A DNA stretch of 64,000 bases. It comes from Helopsaltes ochotensis. Lineage: Eukaryota; Chordata; Aves; Passeriformes; Locustellidae. The notes under the pieces are model-generated. The model ran no database searches, was not told the origin of the DNA, and saw only the letters and a program-made list of their open reading frames with translations. Position numbers and translations under genes: made by a program. Positions within the stretch are counted from its first letter, which is position 1. The number at the start of each line of letters is the position of its first letter. The DNA lies in assembly GCA_013400155.1 (NCBI GenBank), contig VXBM01001316.1, positions 65,626 through 129,625 of the forward strand. Direction: 5' to 3'. Positions 1-12,600 of the stretch are shown in pieces.

Positions 1-44
1 TTTGTTTGTTTGTTTGTTTTTGTTTTTTTTGTTTTTGTTTTTTC
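1..44. repeat. (TTTGT)n / T-rich low-complexity tract
   Basis: Repeated TTTG and T-run units open the window and continue past its left edge. Confidence 0.85.
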
Positions 45-1497
45 CATTAATGCAAGTAGTTCTGACACATAAACAGCTTTAGAATACTACTGGGAGACCT
101 TTTAAGCTTCTTCTGTTACCTTGAATGCTGTGAACTATTCAGAAATAAAACCCCATTAAACTATCTACAATGCGTATTAAATATGTAAATATTGCCTTAC
201 TTTTTAAAGTAAATTGAGATGAAAGGATTTTTTTCTGTTAAAAATAGTAAAAATAAAAAAGGTGTAAGTATAGAAAAGTGTTATTCTGTAATATATATTC
301 ATCTTCTGAGGGCCCTCATGATTAATAATCATATGTAGGATAGAGATGGTGAAAGGGAGACAGCTGAGTCTCTTTGGGGTTGCCATTGTGCAGTTGCAAG
401 ACATGGACAAATACCTGTTCAAAGCCCTAATTGCAAGACCTTCTTTCATATCTGTGGGGCGAGTAATATTTTAGAAGAAAAAAACTTTGCATTTTGCTAC
501 AGAAATTGCATTCAATTCCACTGTTTCTCACCTTGTTGCAAAGTTGAACTAGCACTGTCATCTTTTATAGCAGTGAACTGTTTTGTTAGACCCTGTGAAG
601 GTTCTTTGTTTTGGCCTTTGTAGGAAAACAGAAAGAGTTACACCTCTGTTTTCTCTCTTACACAGGATTTCAATTAGCAGATGGAACAACCAGGAACCAC
701 TTTCCCCTGTCTTTTTTTCAGTGCTTAGCCCCATTGAGCAGATTAAATATATGAACAAAAATAATATAGCTTGTGCATATATCACCAAAGAAAAAGACAT
801 TATCGTGGTTTAGTAAACATGTTGACATTTATTTTTAATAAAGTATGGATTACTTCTTTTGTATTATGATGAAAAAACAACATTTTAAAACCCTGAACCA
901 GTACTGGTTAATATCTAGAAACTAAAGTGTATTGTAGATGATCAGAAATATTGGAGTCTATTTTTTTTTTAAGTATGGTTGCCAGGGATTTAAAGGGTCT
1001 TTTAAATCATTTGGTATTGAAGACGATCAGCAGCAATTAATGTAATCTTCTATCAGAAGTAGCAAAAGAAGTTATTATCTCCTTCCTTCCCAATTACATA
1101 TACAAGGATATTATATATATTTTATATAACTTTTCTTAAAAATCTGAATCCCATATAGTTTAAAAGCTTACAGTTATATAAGTCATTTTAATAAGGAATT
1201 TGCTTCTTCAAAGATTTGAATGAAATGGTTTATTTTAAGCAGCTAGTTTTCAGATGCAATCTTCTCTCTTGTTTTTCAAGTTCATGGCATATAAAAACAA
1301 GAAAGGAATTAATAATCTATTCTGTATGTTTTGGCTTTCTTATGAGCCGTCACTCATTAAATAGTCTCATATACACATAAGAACTCTTTCTGTGCTGTAA
1401 TATCAATGAAAATGCGTATTTCAATAATTGAAACATTCATTTGCTCCCATCTGAATGTCATCTCTATTATCAGCATAATAGAGTTGGAAACCAAATT

Positions 1498-1552
1498 TTT
1501 ACATATATATATGTATCTATATCTCAATATATATATATTTATATATATCTCT
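1498..1552. repeat. AT dinucleotide-rich tract
   Basis: Interrupted (AT)n repeats such as ACATATATATATG and ATATATATTTATATATAT. Confidence 0.7.
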
Positions 1553-4500
1553 CAAGATATTTTGAGGTGATAGGACACTGTAAACAGTGAGAGTTTAGAT
1601 TGTTATTAAATGAAAAGATTTTTTTTTCCCCACGAGATTTTTCATAACAAAGGTAATACTATTTTCTCCTGTCACCTTGTAAGGAGTAATAAGATATATA
1701 GTAGGATTATATAAGTTGATTGAAATGTTGGCAAAAAAAGAATAGCATAAAATGGAGAATTTAAATTATGAATTGCAATTAAACTTGACTCTCAGGAAAG
1801 CAAGCTTTTGTTTCTTTGCAAGTATCTTCACCAATTGATTGTAATTCATTGTTACAGACAAATTTAACTGTCTTCTTTTTTTTTGATTAATAACACTAGA
1901 AAAACTATATACAATCTTTCAACTATGTCAATGTATGTGCAAACTTTATGACTGTGAAATCAAATCAATATTTAGGAAGTTCAGAACAAAAGACTGAAGG
2001 CATTTATAGTGAGTTGCATTAATCAATTTACTGTGTGCTTAGCATTTCTTAGCTGAGCTAATCATGAAGATTAACCTTTAAAAATTTGTATTATAAAGTA
2101 TGATGATCCCATTCTTGGTTCCCAATGCTTTTAGCTCTATAAACAACATTTGACATTTACCAATAGTAATGTCATGGACAAATGTTCCCATACCCTGCAA
2201 ATGACAAAGGTTTGAATTATTTAATTATTTTCTTCATTTCTTCCTTTTTTTTTAAGGAATTTAACATTGACAGTAGTGCCAGTTTTGTTTTTTTAGGGGG
2301 AGGAGGAGGGCATTTTGGTTTTTTTATGATACTTAAATGATGACTTCATTTAAGGTCATTAGAAGTTAAAGGTAGAAATTAGAGATCGTTACAAGTTGAG
2401 TGTTTAACACTGAAAAATATCAGGCAAGCATTCAGATTTTTGCACTGGCCACTGTTTCCTCATTTTATTTGAACAAAGAAAAAGTACTTTAAAGAATGAA
2501 TGTGAAAAAAACTGTTTCTAGGGTATGTTCTGGTGTTGAACCACAACAGCACTGAATTAGATGAAAAAGTATTAACTTCCAAACAGTCCTATCATTTTTG
2601 CCATGGTGTCTCATGTTTATACCTACTTGTGATCTTTGCCTTCAGGTAGTGCTGTAATGCAAATATTCAATATTGAGAATGAAAAGGAAATAACAATTCT
2701 TTCTGATAGATTCCGTGTTTAATATTGAAATTTTCTAGTACCTTAATAGAAGTTCTGAGGAACTGTCAATCTTAAATTTCTCTGCCAAGGTTTTTTAAAT
2801 CCATGGTCTGAGCCCACCTCATGCTCCACAAATTTCTTTGCAAAGTCTACCAAATACAATTAAGAAAGAGACGTTCAAACACGTTATGCAGCATCTTCTA
2901 TGCACGAGGTCACAGAGTTTAAAGAATATTTGTAACCCATTAAAAAGGAAAATTTTTGAGACAGGCTCTGTTGCAATACTAATCCCTGGTAGTTGTACCA
3001 AAATGCCATGGATCTTTTATACAAAGGCTGTCATTCATAGCTCAAGGAGCTGGAACATGTTTCTTTTAGCCTGCTGACACATCAGATCTCAAAGTGTGAG
3101 AGTGTAGATGGCATATACCTGGAAATACAGAAGTGTTTCATACTCCCCCATGCTTATTCTTCTATTAAAAACAAAACCTGTTGGAATGACCTGAAGAAAG
3201 TCACCATATGCAATGAGGCTTTGAGGACACAAACTGAAAAGCAAGAGTCATGTCAAAGACCACCTCAAAACTGTCCTCTTTTTTGTAAAAAAGTTAAGGA
3301 CATTGAATTGAGAGATGTTACGACTGCTAGATGCACATTGCCCTCCTAGATATCCTACTCAACAGGGACCTTTTCAGGATTTAATTAAGCCACTTTTTTT
3401 TTTTTAATCTCGTTTTGTTAAATCCAAACTAGAACTGCACCAAGTATTTAGTATGCTAAATACTAAAATCATAGTAAGTTTCATTGCTATGCCAAATATT
3501 ATTCATAATAGAATTCTTAGAAACAAGGGTGTCTACTGTATTTTGACTTCCATTTTGAGAAATTCTAGGAGCTCCAGGTGGATTCTCAACTTGAAAAACA
3601 GCTGTTAAGACACAGTTTAAAATTTAGAAATGTAATACCTGCTCCTGTTAGGAGACGTTGCTGCTGCATCCACAGAGATTTGCAGAAACTAAAGCTGTGC
3701 TGTAAATCTGTGACCAGAAGGGCTGCATCAGCTTTATCTGAAGAATTTGGGTGTTGTTTTGAGAGGGGAAGGAACAATTTCTATGTCTTCTTAGCATCTC
3801 ATGGAAAATTTAAAGGCTTTTCAAAAGTTCTACATATTTCTCGTCTTTTTTTTTTTTTTCTGACACAGTTGTACAGTACAAAATCATGATATGGGAATGA
3901 CTTCTGGCTTGCATCACACTAATCCAAGTGGTCTAGAATTCTGCTTTTAATTTCAGCTTGTTCTTTAATCTAAATTCCTAGTACATGATGATTTTTATAT
4001 CCAAGCAGCTAACAGCATAAAGCAGAACACAATATCAGTTTAACATAGTAACAACTTTAGCAATGTGAGGCTAAACTGTGCTGTCAAATGCCGTATGTCA
4101 TGATGAGAAGTTGCTATGTGCATACATGGAATATTCATACAAGATATATGGATACAGTAAACAAATGAAACATGTGACATTAAGCATTTGGTTCCAGTTA
4201 AGACCAATGGAAACTGAAGTTTCCAAGCTCCAAGCAGATTCTCACATCATCAAGTCATAGATATCCGTTTCAGAGGGAACATGGAGATTTTTCTCCAGAA
4301 CTCTCAAAGTTTAGTTCTACTGGTGTGTTTAGAAAATGAGACTTCAAAAAAGCTCTGATCCTTTATTTTTTTTATCCTCTTTGTGTCCTCTCTGATACAC
4401 AATATTGGCTTTGATTCAGAATTTTTTAATGGGGACAGTTTTTAATTTCTTTGTCAGTAGGCTAATAAACCGTTATAACTATGGAGAAAAACTTTCTCAA

Positions 4501-6114
4501 TATACAACATTCCAAGTGGATCATAAATTTTATGTTAAAATAAAATAAATTTTGACCTTTTTCTCCTGATGGTTACTCCTGATTTGTTTGTATTATGCCA
4601 AACTTCTGTGCTCTTTATTACTGCTAAGACTTGTCTAAAATCAAAGAAAGACTGACGATTCTCAGTCAAGCTTATATTACAGAATTTATGGGAAATTAGA
4701 TCTGCACAAATATGTTATTCTCTTTCAAAGCATTAGGTAAAAAAAAGTTGATTCTATGCCTTTATTTGTTCTTTATCCTTTGAAAGTAATGGGGAAAGAT
4801 TTATGAGCATTTTGAAATAAAATAGGCCTGTAGACCACAGACTGGCAAGATAATAAACACACTTTTAAAATTTCTCCTGCAGTACTTACAAAGTGAGGAG
4901 AAATCACACAGCTGACCACACTGCAGCTACTTAATGCTACTATAAATAGATCATAATAAGCATGTGGTGTATGTGATTGTCTGTGCTGATAAATGAAAGG
5001 GTGTGAATTTTTCAGCATCAGTGGAAAGATGGGAAAAAAAGAAAAACCCTTCCTGATTGCAGCTGCAAATGGTAGCAATTTTTGCTTCCTGCATTAATGA
5101 ATGTAATTCATGTAACACATATTACATCATTCAACAGCAAAAATCTCACATTCAGTTCACAGACAAAAAGTATTTTAATTAAGAATATCAATGAGTAATG
5201 ACAATCCACTTTCAGAAAAAGCAAAGAAAGACACTTCTTTGGCCATGTAGAAGGAGCTGTGATGCAAATACATTTTATCAGTGTAATAAATTCACTTTCC
5301 TAAAACTCTTTACCAAAAGAACATCCTTAAATACATGTTCTGGTTTATTTGTCTGTTTTCTGTTTCTTACCTTCCTTTACGTGCAGTACTTGACTGCAAA
5401 CCTGTATTTTATAGTCTCTAGTGATTGAATCACTTCATCTTCTATAAACATCACAAGTTCAAAGAGCTTTCAGCATCTGAACTCCAACACAACATACAAA
5501 CTAAAATAATTCATTGTCTAGAGACCATAACAAATTTTAATGTGCATTTACAGAGTAAACAGAGGGCTGAAGGGGGTCAAACCAGTCAAAGTGAAGATAT
5601 GCATTACAAAATCCACACATTACTGAATTACAAACTAAAAAGTGGTGTTTTGTCAAAAAATGAAATAAAGATGTTTCTTGGTGGCACGACATATAGATAA
5701 TATTAAAAACTGGCTTGCAGGAGGACCAAAGTATGTCTACTCTGAAGTTATATCACACAGACTGTAAGCAATTTACAGAATTTAAGTTAGTTTTGCATAT
5801 ACAGGAGTTGCAAAATTAGAGAAAACACACTGAAATATAGAACGCACACACAAAAGAAAAGGATGTATATATATAAACCTCCACACAGTCATCAGGGGTT
5901 GGCCTAAGTTGGTACTTGCCACCATTGAACAAGAAACAATCAGAAGGAAGGGAAAAAAACCTCAAAGGGAGAAAAGAATGACATACTGAAAAGCAAAAAA
6001 CAAAAACAAAAAAAAACCTCAAAAGAAAAATACCCTTGTATATCTTTCAGAAACAACATCCCCTAGTCTGCTGAGCTGCTTTGTAGAATGTATTTTCTCC
6101 TCCTTACTCCTCAT

Positions 6115-6116
<2 letters not shown>

Positions 6117-6148
<32 letters not shown>

Positions 6149-6155
6149 AGAGAAG
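6117..6155. repeat. Poly(A) run of 29 followed by (GA)n
   Basis: Twenty-nine A at 6117-6145, then a short GAGAGAGA stretch. No pseudogene body or target duplication was recognised beside it. Confidence 0.9.
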
Positions 6156-6498
6156 GCTGATAAAGTTTGTCTGTATTCTATTTATGTTAAATCACTATGG
6201 TTTGTTTCATTATTTGGCCTCTTTTTGCTTCCAGGCTGGAATGGTTCTTTCAGCGTAGGAAACCAAATGTCATCCATGGTTAATTCTGTAATACTGAGGA
6301 TTCGCAGGCCAACCCCTGAGAAGTCAAGGATGAGGCTTCTCCTTGCCGAAAGAAAAGAAAACTAGGTCTTGCTGTTACAAAATGTTTGATTACATCACAC
6401 CAGTTCTCTTCAAATAAAATATCAGTGATACGCCAAAGAAAATAAGATATATCAAGAAAACATGTGGTATCCTCTTCTTTTTTTTTAATAATATTTAC

Positions 6499-6513
6499 TT
6501 TATTTTATTTATT
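6499..6513 (-). promoter_or_regulatory. Possible polyadenylation signals, three overlapping AATAAA
   Basis: The plus strand reads TTTATT at 6499-6504, 6504-6509 and 6508-6513, so the minus strand carries three overlapping AATAAA hexamers starting about 50 bases after the VSTM2A stop codon. Use of these would give a very short 3' UTR. Other AATAAA hexamers occur further downstream, at 5344-5349 and 4761-4766 for example, in AT-rich DNA where they are expected by chance. The true 3' end cannot be fixed from the sequence. Confidence 0.3.
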
Positions 6514-6562
6514 TAGTAATTTTGTTTGTACTTCCTGAAGAAGGTGCTCCTTGTGTAGAGAT

Positions 6563-6651
6563 TTAGAGTACATTGGGTGCAGAGTGGTGGTTGGAGGTTA
6601 GGGTCAACTTTGCTGTCCGCTCCGTGGATTTTACAGGCGATTTGCTCTTTG
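6563..6651 (-). CDS. VSTM2A: VSTM2A coding exon 5 (C-terminus and stop)
   Basis: This terminal coding exon lies 15.9 kb downstream of exon 4. The acceptor is TTCTTAAAG. The first two bases (CA) complete the Ala codon begun by exon 4. It encodes AKSKSPVKSTERTAK followed by LTLTSNHHSAPNVL and a TAA stop at 6563-6565. The basic Ser/Lys-rich start agrees with the VSTM2A tail as I remember it, and the phase fits exon 4 exactly. There is no hydrophobic segment and no GPI-type tail, so the encoded form has no C-terminal membrane anchor. The acceptor has a weak pyrimidine tract, and an alternative last exon elsewhere in the long intron cannot be excluded. Confidence 0.9.
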
Positions 6652-9600
6652 CTTTAAGAAGAGAAAGTGATATTGGAAAAAGTCAGCACTTTTAGATTAA
6701 AGCAAAGCACCCTTCACAAAGCCACAAACAAGAAGCAGGACAGAAAGTCCATGGCTTGTAGCTATCCTCGCACCTGCGGAAGAAGTTATAAGATATTCGC
6801 TCATCTTGCAGATTTCCAATGCTCCTTATAAGGCTGTTTTAAACATATACATTTATTTATTTAATTAGCTCGCCAGGTTGGCTCTGGTGCCCATGAATGT
6901 CTTGGCATGCACTGCAAATAACAACACATACAAAGTATTTCAGTCCCAGGGAGGTTTTTTGTTTGTTTGTTTTGATTTGCTTTTTTTTTTTCATGTCTGT
7001 CTTTTTATACAATGTTGTCTACGAAACCATAAACCAAAAGGAACAAAGCCAAACACCTTCTACCTCAGAGTGTTCTTTACAAAATCATTTCCAGCATCAC
7101 ATCATTGGCTGCTAAAAAACAGTCAGCTAGTGGCTAAAAGTGTTTCCTTTTAAACTAGAGGAGACGCAGGCAAATGACTGTGCTATTTACAAGGGGGAAA
7201 CAGACCGTCAGAAGTATTTGGACTATTTATTTTTGAGAAATTATATTATCCCAGACTTTGTTTTCATTTTCAAAAGCTATGAAAACAATGGTCCATATAA
7301 TTATTTTTGAACCCACGACTTCATATTTAGTGTACTAGCATAATAAAACCATTTGGGGCTAGACTGATTAAACTGAAATGTTCATACACCAAGGGCATGA
7401 GTATTTAGTTGTCTTACATGCCAGGTCTCAGCGCTTGATAACTCCCCGTATTATCCAGAATTGCATTCAGAATTTGAAATTAATTACTTGAGGTCAAATC
7501 TATAAATGTAATTTGGTAGCACTGTAAGTAGAAGTTCAGATTATAACAGGTCAATGCATGATTAATAGATTTTATATCTGTGTCGTATATTTGAAACTTA
7601 TAAATATTATTGATGCATAGAGGCATCAGTCCTCTAACAGGGTAACAATGGTGTTATAAACAATCCACAATAATGATGGACTTGCAATAAATTGTTTTTT
7701 TTGTTTTTTGTTTTTAAATCTATTAATCATGTATAAGAGATTTTTGTAAAGAACTTAATATTAAACGAAATTATGGACTTCACTGCAGCTCCCAAAAGCA
7801 CATTTATCTTATCATAAGGAGTATACACAATGAAAGCAAAAAGCAATCCAGTGCTCATTTTTATAAAGTTTTCAGATGTAGCACTGTATCTGCTAACTGT
7901 AAGTGAAGCAAGAAGTATTTTTGTTCTTGTCCTTAGTATTTTTTTCCTTCTTAAAATGGGGATTGAACTAAATCACAGATTTTAGATAAACACTGCTTGC
8001 TTTGGAAAATACACAGTGTGAGACGTTACATATATAGAGGTTGCCATAAAACACTCTTAGCCCTCTGTCACATACACCAGACCTTCTAAGCAATAGTGAT
8101 ACTTCAATTATACACGTGTGAACCGAATTGCTAAATAAATATTAACTGTTAAATGAACACTTGTCTCAAAGACATTGCTAATACTTTTCCAAGAGAAGTC
8201 CAAGGGACCTTTGAGCTTAGTTTCTACTGAAAGAAGAGACGAGTGGGAAGCCTACTGCTCTCTTGCCCATCTGATAACATTACTTGTACTACACTCCCAA
8301 GTTTGCTGTGCTTCTCAGGACACTTGTTCTGTATCACAAACAAGCAAATGCACAAGCAAATTTGCTGCAACTTTTTCCTGTGTATTATTCTCACACATAT
8401 AGTATTTATGATCTTGAACTCAAGATTTTAATTTCTGATTTTGATTTTACTGCAGCATGACTTTGCTCTCTCTCTCTCTGCAAAAGCTGTCATTTCACAG
8501 ATTTTTATGAAGGCTTTTCTTTCCCTTACGAGGTTAGCAAAACTTAGAATCTTTGTTAGTGTTAGATTATTTCCTGATGTATTGAATTATTTTTACTTTT
8601 TATTCCATTTTTTTTTCTTTTTGATTGAACCAAGAAAATATTTCTCAATATAACTCTGAAGTGTCCTTTGGAGATACATTTTGTCTGCACAAAATACATA
8701 TAATGGAATTTGGAAGAATCTCATTAATGCATTTTAAAAAAGTCTTTATAACAAGTAATGTTACAAATTGAGAATTTAAAAGCTACAATGTGCAGAAGAG
8801 AAAAAGTATGATATAAGTTTCACTTAAAATGTGCCAGAGTGGGAAAAGCCCCACCATATTTGCAGAACAAATATTCTCTGATTTTCTTTTTCATTTTGCT
8901 TTTTTCAATAATTCAGTCTGTAGACCCCCAAATTAGGGGTTAATATATAATGCATACACAGAATTGTCTTATTTATAATGTTCAGTTTCTGCATAAATCA
9001 TGGCTTCTCTCCAATTCATTTCACATGTTCTACATCCATGTTCTTCTCTAAACATCAAGTTTGTTTAGCTTCCAGGGGATTTAGATTAGAGTACACGCAG
9101 TAAGTGTAAGCTAAACAATTCTGAACATATTGGAAAAAAAAAATAGGGTAAATAACAACTAAACCAATTTCAGTTTCTATGTGAAGAAAGGGGCTATTAG
9201 GATTGTTGGAAAAAACTGTAATAGACAGTCCTCTGGTTATTAGATCTTAATCTGATATAATAGTTTCCAAAATGCTGTTTAATCCAAACAGAGGAATCTT
9301 TAGTTATATATCAGCCCGCATAAAATTGACTTGAAATTGACAGTGACATATATGGCTATTAAATGTGCTCTTATCTTTTCAGTACTGTTTTATGAAATAA
9401 AACTGAAGTTTAAGTATACTAAAGCTTCGTTTTTCTTTTCCAGAGAAAAAGAATTGCATTTTTCTTTCATGAGCCTAAGTATTTGTTTAGATTTTGCAAG
9501 AGTGAAAGCTGTAAAGGTAGAACAAGAACATAGAAAAATTGAAAGCAGCTTTTTCATATTTTTTTTCCTTTCCCTGTTCTGTCATTTTTGTTCATATTGT

Positions 9601-12600
9601 TATTTTGTTTTTCTTCTTGAAAAAAACAAGTGACAAAAAATATTCATAATTTTCCATTTTGACTTAGAATCTGGAAGTCATGGGGCACTTAAATCAGAGA
9701 CTCAATTCCAAATTCAGACTTATAAGCAGGTGTGATTTTAGTCTACCATTCTGATTAGGACTTGAATAGTATCACCTGAACTGTGAGCATGTTAATGCAA
9801 GTTAAAAGCTGTCTATCTGGCCTTGGTTTTGCTAAACTGATTATTCATCATCCCACCATTTCAAGCATTATTTTCTAATTAACATAATGAGAGCTAAACG
9901 AAATTTTATTGCCAGTTAACAACACTGGGTAAAGCTGGACTGCAATTATGTAATCCTCAAAGACAGTCACTCAGAGGAAGAACTGTCTTGCAATGTATGT
10001 GTGTATCATTTCTACACTGTTTGCTAAATTCCACTTGATGTGTGGGTCAGATATTCTCACCACTCTCACAGTTTCACCGGTCAGCCATGGGAATCCAGTT
10101 AAATTCTTCTTGTGTTATGTAAATCCCCATTAGTTGTCTTTTATTTCCTGCTCCTAACCTATATCCAAAAGGGCATATGTCCCTGAAATACTTAGCGTTC
10201 TCCCGTAAACAAATGCTGCATTGCCAAAGGCATGTGACGATAAGTTTTTGTTCACCAGCATGAAAGATTAGCTCATGCCATTAAAGTGTTTGAAACTGTG
10301 TTTTATTTGAATTTATGATTTACTTAAATGTTAGGAACACAAAGAAAAATAAATAGTGATAAATAATCGTGACCCTAGTGTTTAAAAGAAAAAAAAAAGT
10401 CTCTGTCACAAATGTTTGTATTTCAAGTCTCATAGTGTATGAACCCCAGAGTTAAACAGCAATTTTATCCTGTAAATGAAATTGATTTTAGAGCCTCTAA
10501 ATATAAAATAAAGCCACAAGGAGTTATAAATTCTTAGTAAAATGTGACTGGTCAAAAATGTAGTTAATCATTCCATGCCTGAATGAATCAGGCATGATGC
10601 CTTGCCTTCACTAAGATTACTGATCAGAAAAAAATTGTGTCTGATACGTGGGATTTGAGGATGCAAGCAGGGATGGCTGAATAATTTTGCCAATTTCTTT
10701 TTCACAATTGGATGAAACACTGAATTGTGAATAAAGCAGCTGCCTCAGGAACTAAAATTTTAGCATCTTCTATTTGTAAGAGTGCCTTACATGGTAAATC
10801 ACCCTGGTCTCAAACAGTTTGCATCTTCCAGAATTGAAGTTTGGCTAGTTTGGCACTCCTTGTGCTTACTAAGGTTTAGGATTTCTCTGGGATGTAACAG
10901 CATTCAGCATTCTGAGCCTCAATATCTGTCAGAGCCTCTGAAAATTGTCTCCTTACAGTTCTGTGTACAATGCACAGTGTATTCTCATACAAAAACCAGA
11001 AGGAATCTCAAAATTCAACACCATTTACTAAACATGTATGTTTAATTAGGGTATCCTTGAGTTTCCTTTAAGTAGCAACCCACTGATCACAGGAAAAAGT
11101 CATGCCTTAGTAGAGTCCTGGCTTTGTGCTGACCAGTAGAGGAGAAATACAGGCAGTCACACAAAAGTTCATTCCAAATTCTCTGTACATATTACATTAG
11201 GCCAAAATATCAATATATACATTTCAGAGATATATATTTGGGCTGCGCTGTGTATGAGTTAATTTTTGTTGTTCTACTGATTTCTGAAATTACAGAGGTG
11301 TTGAAACCTTAGAAGTTTCATTTTTTCAGAAATTTGTGCTGAGATTTTCCATCTTTAGGTGTCTGGTTTTGCAACATTTAGCTTTGCTTTATACTGCTAG
11401 ATTTGAAATACTCTTCTTGTCAGCCCCAGTTGAAACCACACAAAATCATAATTTTGCATTATATCTGTGCAAAGTAAGTAAAAGTTCATGTGATATCTGC
11501 CTTAATTTTACTGGGGACATAAATGAACCGTAAGATTACTTTGAGGATATTTGCTGGTTTATTACCATAAAGATAGGTAAAACAAAGTACAGCTGATTTT
11601 ATTTGAAATTTTATTTGAATATGTCTCACACAGGTTTTCAATAAATAGAATCTTTTCCTCTGATCTACCACTTGCTATTATTCTTATTTCTCTAAATTGC
11701 AAAATCACAATTGTGTATATCTTTTCTATAGTGATGGGACAAACATACCCACACTCAGGAAGAAATTTTCTTATCCACAAATGTAAAATCTCCCTTCCCC
11801 TCTTTGGGGGAAGGACATCTCAACTATGTTTTAGGGATCAGTTGTCTGTGTTGGATTTTGGGGAACTGAATGACTGAATGAAGACGAGGAGAAGTATCAC
11901 TCATACTCAATGAAGACTTCTGCTAAGGCTTTTACTCCATCTTTCTTCATTGGCTGTACAATAATCAGCTTAAAAATTGTGTGATTTGTTCACAACATAC
12001 TGCAGAGGGCAAGATGAATTTGTCTCACACAGCAGAAGAAATTTAAAACGGGTTATGTATTTAATTTCCCTGAAGTCTACTTAGACTTTGCATTCAGCAT
12101 GTAACTTTGTTCATCTGATGTCTGCTGTTTTTCTGTTAGTGATGCCCAGAACGAGAGATGAGAAAGACATGGGATTCTAGATGGATGCTTAATCCTTAGG
12201 TTTTACTGGATAAGGCACCCAGAGGTGTTCAGTCTCGTAATGAGGCAAAAAAAGTTACAACTTTCCAACTCTAAACAGAGGAGAGAGTTCTTCCAGAAAT
12301 ATGAGCCACAATAACTTCTGGAGCCCTTTGTGGGCTAAGGCAGCTCACAGCCTTTACCTTGCTGGCAGCTACACCTCATGTCATGTTCTAATGCAAACTT
12401 GAGATGGAAATACTTGGAAGATAAAAAAACTAGAGGAGACTACAAATATTGGTAGTGTGTACGAAAAATAATACTTGGCTTCAGGCGGTGGTCCAGAACA
12501 AGCCAGAGCAAAACCATGAAAGAACAACAGATATCAGTATGAAAGGAGAAAGAAAGAGGAGTGGGACTTTGAATGACTTCTGCATTTTCACAATGCTAAG

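Larger units (their letters stand above)
1..6498. other. Downstream flank and possible long 3' UTR of VSTM2A, no gene seen
   Basis: AT-rich DNA with many short A and T runs. Open frames here are short, lack domain matches and are not conserved in type, so none is called. The stretch 6232-6365 has a more even base composition than its surroundings and may be part of a 3' UTR or a conserved non-coding element. Some of this region is probably VSTM2A 3' UTR, because brain-expressed genes often have long ones. Confidence 0.5.
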
